Source: DSUN01 sp035527715 (GTDB lineage Bacteria > Planctomycetota > PUPC01 > DSUN01). Taken from it: DNA of 24,901 nucleotides. Below the pieces are notes generated by a model. It was not told where the DNA came from and ran no database searches. It saw nothing but the letters and a program-made list of their open reading frames with translations. The stretch is from contig DATKZY010000027.1 of assembly GCA_035527715.1 (NCBI GenBank), positions 1 through 24,901 of the forward strand. Direction: 5' to 3'. Below, piece by piece: positions 22,235 through 24,901 of the stretch. Positions within the stretch are counted from its first letter, which is position 1, and each line of letters begins with the position of its first letter. The translations under genes and the position numbers were made by a program.

Positions 22235-22353
22235 TCGTCTTCTCCGAGCTTCCCTGGGGTTCGCCTGCGCCTGGCTTCCTGCACCGGGCTGCTGCTGGCC
22301 GACGAGCCAGTACCCTATTCCGTCGGGGCCGGAAAGTCAAATCGCCCTCGATC

Positions 22354-22382
22354 TTGACGAAGCCCGAGCAATGGCGTATCCT
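22354..22382 (+). promoter_or_regulatory. Sigma70-type promoter of the GH16-sulfatase pair
   Basis: TTGACG (22354-22359), 17-bp spacer, TATCCT (22377-22382). Transcription would begin about 22389, leaving a 24-nt leader with AAGGAGG 6-7 nt before the ATG. This is the closest match to the sigma70 -35 consensus in the window. I see no equally good promoter for the divergent gene at 22234. Confidence 0.65.
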
Positions 22383-22412
22383 GTCACCAGCGCAAACACA
22401 AGGAGGCCCCGC

Positions 22413-23168
22413 ATGACGCATCTTATGGCTCTGGTCGCACTCGTGTCCGCTGCCCTCCCTGCCGCCGGCCGTGCGGCGGAGCAGGCGAAGGACGCGAATC
22501 TTGTGTGGAGCGACGAGTTCGACGGCACGACGCTCGACGAGACGAAGTGGATCTACCGCGGCCTCGGGCCGAGGAAGGGCGGTGTGAACGTCAAGGAGGC
22601 CGTGACCCTCGATGGCCAGGGCCACCTGGTCGTCACCACGACTCAGGTCGGCGACAAGTACCACACGGGCATGGTCGCCACGCAGGGCAAGCACGAGTGG
22701 ACCTATGGCTACTTCGAGTGCCGCGTGAAGTTCCAGCGGCAGCCCGGCCACTGGTCGGCCTTCTGGCTCCAGTCGCCCACCCTCGGCAAGGTCGTCGGCG
22801 ACCTCAAGCAGTCGGGCACCGAGATTGACATCTTCGAATACCTCGCCCGCACCCCCAACCAGATCCAGCACAACCTCCACTGGGATGGCTACGGTAAGGA
22901 CCACAAGCACGCGGGGAGCACCCACACCCAGACGGGCCTCGGCAGCGGCTGGCACACCGTGGGCCTGGAGTGGACGGAGAAGGAGTACGAGTTCTATGTG
23001 GATGGGCGGAGGACGTGGCGCACCGACAAAGGGGTGTCGGGCGCTCCGCAGTACATCATCCTCAGCGTCGAGGTCGGCCCCTGGGCGGGCAAGATCGCCG
23101 AGGCGAAGCTGCCCGACAGCGTGTCGTTCGACTACGTGCGAGTCTACAAGACGCGCCCGACGCAGTGA
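22413..23168 (+). CDS. Secreted GH16-family endo-glycanase
   Basis: A 251-residue enzyme; the ATG follows AAGGAGG. A Sec signal occupies about 1-22 (MTHLMALVALVSAALPAAGRA). The mature protein opens LVWSDEFDGTTLDETKWIY, the usual GH16 entry, and carries the active-site strand SGTEIDIFEYL, with E137 as nucleophile, D139, and E142 as acid/base. The ExDxxE spacing is that of the beta-bulge subgroup (laminarinases, agarases, carrageenases, porphyranases) rather than the lichenase/XET type. YGYFECRVKF and SFDYVRVYK complete the jelly roll. The sulfatase gene follows 26 bp later, so a sulfated galactan or similar polymer is a reasonable guess. Substrate is not determinable here. Confidence 0.94.
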   Translation: MTHLMALVALVSAALPAAGRAAEQAKDANLVWSDEFDGTTLDETKWIYRGLGPRKGGVNVKEAVTLDGQGHLVVTTTQVGDKYHTGMVATQGKHEWTYGYFECRVKFQRQPGHWSAFWLQSPTLGKVVGDLKQSGTEIDIFEYLARTPNQIQHNLHWDGYGKDHKHAGSTHTQTGLGSGWHTVGLEWTEKEYEFYVDGRRTWRTDKGVSGAPQYIILSVEVGPWAGKIAEAKLPDSVSFDYVRVYKTRPTQ

Positions 23169-23194
23169 CCTCCGAGGACGGAAAGGAGCCCTGG

Positions 23195-24664
23195 ATGAGG
23201 CGCCGTGAGTTCCTGAAAGCCGTGGGCGTGGGCGCGGCCTCGCTGGCCGTCGCCCGCACGCTCGGCGCCGCGCCCGAGCGGAAGCCCAACTTCGTGTTCT
23301 TCCTGGTGGACGATATGGGCTGGACCGACGCGGGCTGCTACGGAAGCTCCTTCTACGAGACGCCTAGCATGGACCGCCTCGCCACCGAGGGGATGCGGTT
23401 CACCAACGCCTACGCCGCCTGCCCCGTCTGCTCGCCCACGCGGGCGAGCATCCTGACCGGCAAGTACCCCGCCCGGGTGAAGCTCACGGACTACATTCCC
23501 GGTGCGCGGGCGGGCAAGCTGTTGCCGGCCAAGTACTTCCACTACATGCCGCTCGAGGAGATCACGCTCGCCGAGGCCCTCAAGGCCGCGGGCTACGCCA
23601 CCTGCCTCGCCGGCAAGTGGCACCTCGGAAGCAAGGGCTACTACCCGGAGGACCAGGGCTTCGACGTCAACGCCGGCGGCCACGAGCGGGGCAGTCCGCC
23701 CGGCGGCTACTTCTCGCCCTACAAGAACCCCAAGCTCTCCGACGGCCCGAAGGGCGAGTACCTCACCGACCGCCTCACCGACGAAGCCCTCAAGTTCATC
23801 GAGGCCGCCAAGGACAAGCCGTTCTTCCTCTACCTCGCCCACCACGCGGTGCACACCCCGCTCCAGTCGAAGAAGGACCTCACGGACAAGTACGCAGCCA
23901 AGGTCGCCAAGCTCCCCCCGCCGAAAGGACCGCGCTGGGGCGTCGAGGGCGCACGACAGGTCCGACTCATCCAGGACCATGCCGTCTACGCCGGCATGGT
24001 CCAAAGCACCGACGAGAGCCTCGGCCGCGTGATGGCCAAGCTGGAAGAGCTTGGTATATCGAAAGATACGGTCATCATCTTCATGTCGGACAACGGGGGC
24101 CTCTCGACCTCCGAGGGCCACCCGACCTCGAACCTCCCGTTGCGGGCCGGCAAGGGCTGGCTCTACGAGGGCGGCATCCGCGAGCCCATGATCGTCCGAT
24201 GGCCCGGCGTCGTAGAACCAGGCAGCGTATGCAGTTGCCCCGTCACCAGTACCGACTTCTACCCGACCATGCTCGAAATGGCCGGCCTCCCCGCCGCCCC
24301 GAAGCAGCACGTGGACGGCCTGAGCCTGGTGCCGCTTCTGAAGGGCGGCGAGAGCCTGGAGCGCAAGGCCCTCTTCTGGCACTACCCGCACTACGGCAAC
24401 CAGGGCGGAAGTCCTGGCGGAGCCGTGAGATGCGGCGACTACAAGCTCATCGAGTTCTACGAGGACGACCGCGTCGAGCTTTACGACCTCGCACGCGACA
24501 TCGGCGAGCGGCGCAACCTGGCCACCGAGATGCCGGCGAAGGCGACCGAACTCCGCCAGATGCTCCACGACTGGCGCAAGGCCGTAGACGCCGAAATGCC
24601 CACGCCCAACCCCAAATGGCGCGACCGGCCCGCCGCCCCGCCGGGCAAGAAGGCCAGGCCCTGA
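23195..24664 (+). CDS. Sulfatase (formylglycine type, family S1) with Tat signal
   Basis: A 489-residue hydrolase of sulfate esters. The ATG at 23195 follows AAAGGAG; upstream codons in the same frame lie over the GH16 gene. The Tat signal is MRRREFLKAVGVGAAS. The active-site Cys to be converted to formylglycine is C79 in CSPTRASILTG (the C-x-P-x-R core), with metal ligands D39/D40 (VDDMG) and D299/N300 (SDNGG), and GKWHLG (140-145) and HHAVHTP (216-222) around the sulfate. The length is normal. It forms an evident operon with the GH16 gene. No anaerobic sulfatase-maturating enzyme or FGE gene is in the window, so maturation depends on a gene elsewhere. Confidence 0.95.
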   Translation: MRRREFLKAVGVGAASLAVARTLGAAPERKPNFVFFLVDDMGWTDAGCYGSSFYETPSMDRLATEGMRFTNAYAACPVCSPTRASILTGKYPARVKLTDYIPGARAGKLLPAKYFHYMPLEEITLAEALKAAGYATCLAGKWHLGSKGYYPEDQGFDVNAGGHERGSPPGGYFSPYKNPKLSDGPKGEYLTDRLTDEALKFIEAAKDKPFFLYLAHHAVHTPLQSKKDLTDKYAAKVAKLPPPKGPRWGVEGARQVRLIQDHAVYAGMVQSTDESLGRVMAKLEELGISKDTVIIFMSDNGGLSTSEGHPTSNLPLRAGKGWLYEGGIREPMIVRWPGVVEPGSVCSCPVTSTDFYPTMLEMAGLPAAPKQHVDGLSLVPLLKGGESLERKALFWHYPHYGNQGGSPGGAVRCGDYKLIEFYEDDRVELYDLARDIGERRNLATEMPAKATELRQMLHDWRKAVDAEMPTPNPKWRDRPAAPPGKKARP

Positions 24665-24674
24665 GGCCGCCGAC

Positions 24675-24714
24675 CTGCCACAATGGCAGCCACTCCAAAG
24701 TGACTCTCTTTGGA
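24675..24714 (+). terminator. Two short hairpins after the sulfatase stop
   Basis: CTGCCA-CAA-TGGCAG (24675-24689) and TCCAAAG-TGACTCT-CTTTGGA (24694-24714) are perfect stems of 6 and 7 bp in tandem, starting 10 nt after the stop codon. The following sequence has only broken T runs, so termination may be factor-dependent. Confidence 0.4.
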
Positions 24715-24768
24715 CATTGGGGTGCTGTTTCTTGGGCATTTGGCCTTCTCGCCCGAGCCGCGAACATG

Positions 24769-24777
24769 TGCTATTCT
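24769..24777 (+). promoter_or_regulatory. Extended -10 promoter element of the last gene
   Basis: TG-C-TATTCT forms an extended -10; no convincing -35 is found at 16-18 bp. Initiation near 24784 would place the structured leader at 24794-24861 inside the transcript. Confidence 0.35.
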
Positions 24778-24793
24778 TAGTTGAAATAGAAGG

Positions 24794-24861
24794 CGGCTCC
24801 CTTCAAACTGGCTGTGTCTAACCGGGTTCGTTGGGAACCCCAACCAGGAGGAAAGGAGCCG
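24794..24861 (+). promoter_or_regulatory. Structured 5' leader that pairs with the ribosome binding site
   Basis: CGGCTCCCTTC (24794-24804) pairs with GAAAGGAGCCG (24851-24861) over 11 bp with one mismatch, and the latter is the Shine-Dalgarno region of the ATG at 24865. Inside, CTGG/CCAG (24808-24811, 24844-24847) and GGGTTC/GAACCC (24824-24829, 24835-24840) stack as nested stems. The upstream GAGG (24848-24851) remains largely in the loop side. This looks like translational control (thermometer, protein site or small-molecule leader). It matches no riboswitch class I recognise. Confidence 0.5.
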
Positions 24862-24864
24862 GCG

Positions 24865-24901
24865 ATGAGAAGTGTAGCAGGTGGTGGCCGTCGAGGCAAG
24901 A
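24865..24901 (+). CDS. Start of a gene cut by the window edge
   Basis: ATG at 24865 behind AGGAGGAAAGGAG gives MRSVAGGGRRGK before the sequence ends. A short basic lead of this kind precedes the hydrophobic stretch of many prepilin-like or signal-bearing proteins, but 12 residues do not allow a call. The strong ribosome binding site and structured leader support a real gene. Confidence 0.5.
   Translation, partial: MRSVAGGGRRGK

Noticed and set aside
24666..24864. tRNA or known riboswitch in the right-edge intergenic region
   Set aside because: No cloverleaf or anticodon arm can be drawn, and the conserved cores of the riboswitch classes I compared from memory (GEMM-type c-di-GMP, fluoride) are not present.

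Overview
This GC-rich window (strong G/C preference at third codon positions) reads as one bacterial chromosome segment, most likely from the Planctomycetota or a neighbouring PVC-type lineage. That assignment is inference from gene content: seven Gfo/Idh/MocA oxidoreductases (five with twin-arginine signals), an FG-GAP beta-propeller protein, a Tat-exported sulfatase, a secreted GH16 glycanase and a zinc-ribbon membrane protein. There is no rRNA, tRNA or other phylogenetic marker to confirm it.

Layout. 1-5000: a zinc-ribbon membrane protein (+) converges on a polyphosphate pair transcribed leftwards, ppx/gppA-like then ppk1; the two convergent stop codons share one CTAG. 5000-7400: a Tat-type Gfo/Idh/MocA protein, a nested palindrome, a small secreted protein, and upstream of it two candidate micro-ORFs, the first (26 aa, basic) behind an exceptionally strong Shine-Dalgarno. 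7383-8825: a sigma54-activator-type regulator whose receiver domain has lost its phosphoacceptor. 9177-14091: a rightward run of Gfo/Idh/MocA, two tandem paralogous Tat-signal TIM-barrel-like proteins, and a Gfo/Idh/MocA protein whose catalytic Lys is replaced by Cys. 14113-22234: a leftward run of (in transcription order) Gfo/Idh/MocA, DUF6883, DUF4926, Gfo/Idh/MocA, FG-GAP protein, two Tat-type Gfo/Idh/MocA, and an ApbE-like flavin transferase. 22413-24664: a rightward GH16 + sulfatase pair behind a good sigma70-type promoter. 24665-24901: a structured leader that folds over the ribosome binding site of a gene cut by the window edge.

How it may work together (inference): the GH16 enzyme and sulfatase would open and desulfate a sulfated polysaccharide outside the cytoplasm. 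The Tat-exported, NAD(P)-dependent-type oxidoreductases would act on the released sugars or glycosides, as in the oxidative (keto-sugar) routes known for this superfamily, and the two cytosolic members would handle sugars after uptake. No transporter, no complete known pathway and no CRISPR, tRNA or transposase gene is visible.

The observations most worth following are: the DUF6883-DUF4926 module bracketed by a duplicated 3' end of its neighbouring oxidoreductase gene; the tandem AKR-like pair without an AKR catalytic tetrad; the ECP-for-EKP oxidoreductase; the micro-ORFs; short-period repeat arrays that begin exactly at oxidoreductase stop codons; and the RBS-occluding leader at the right edge.
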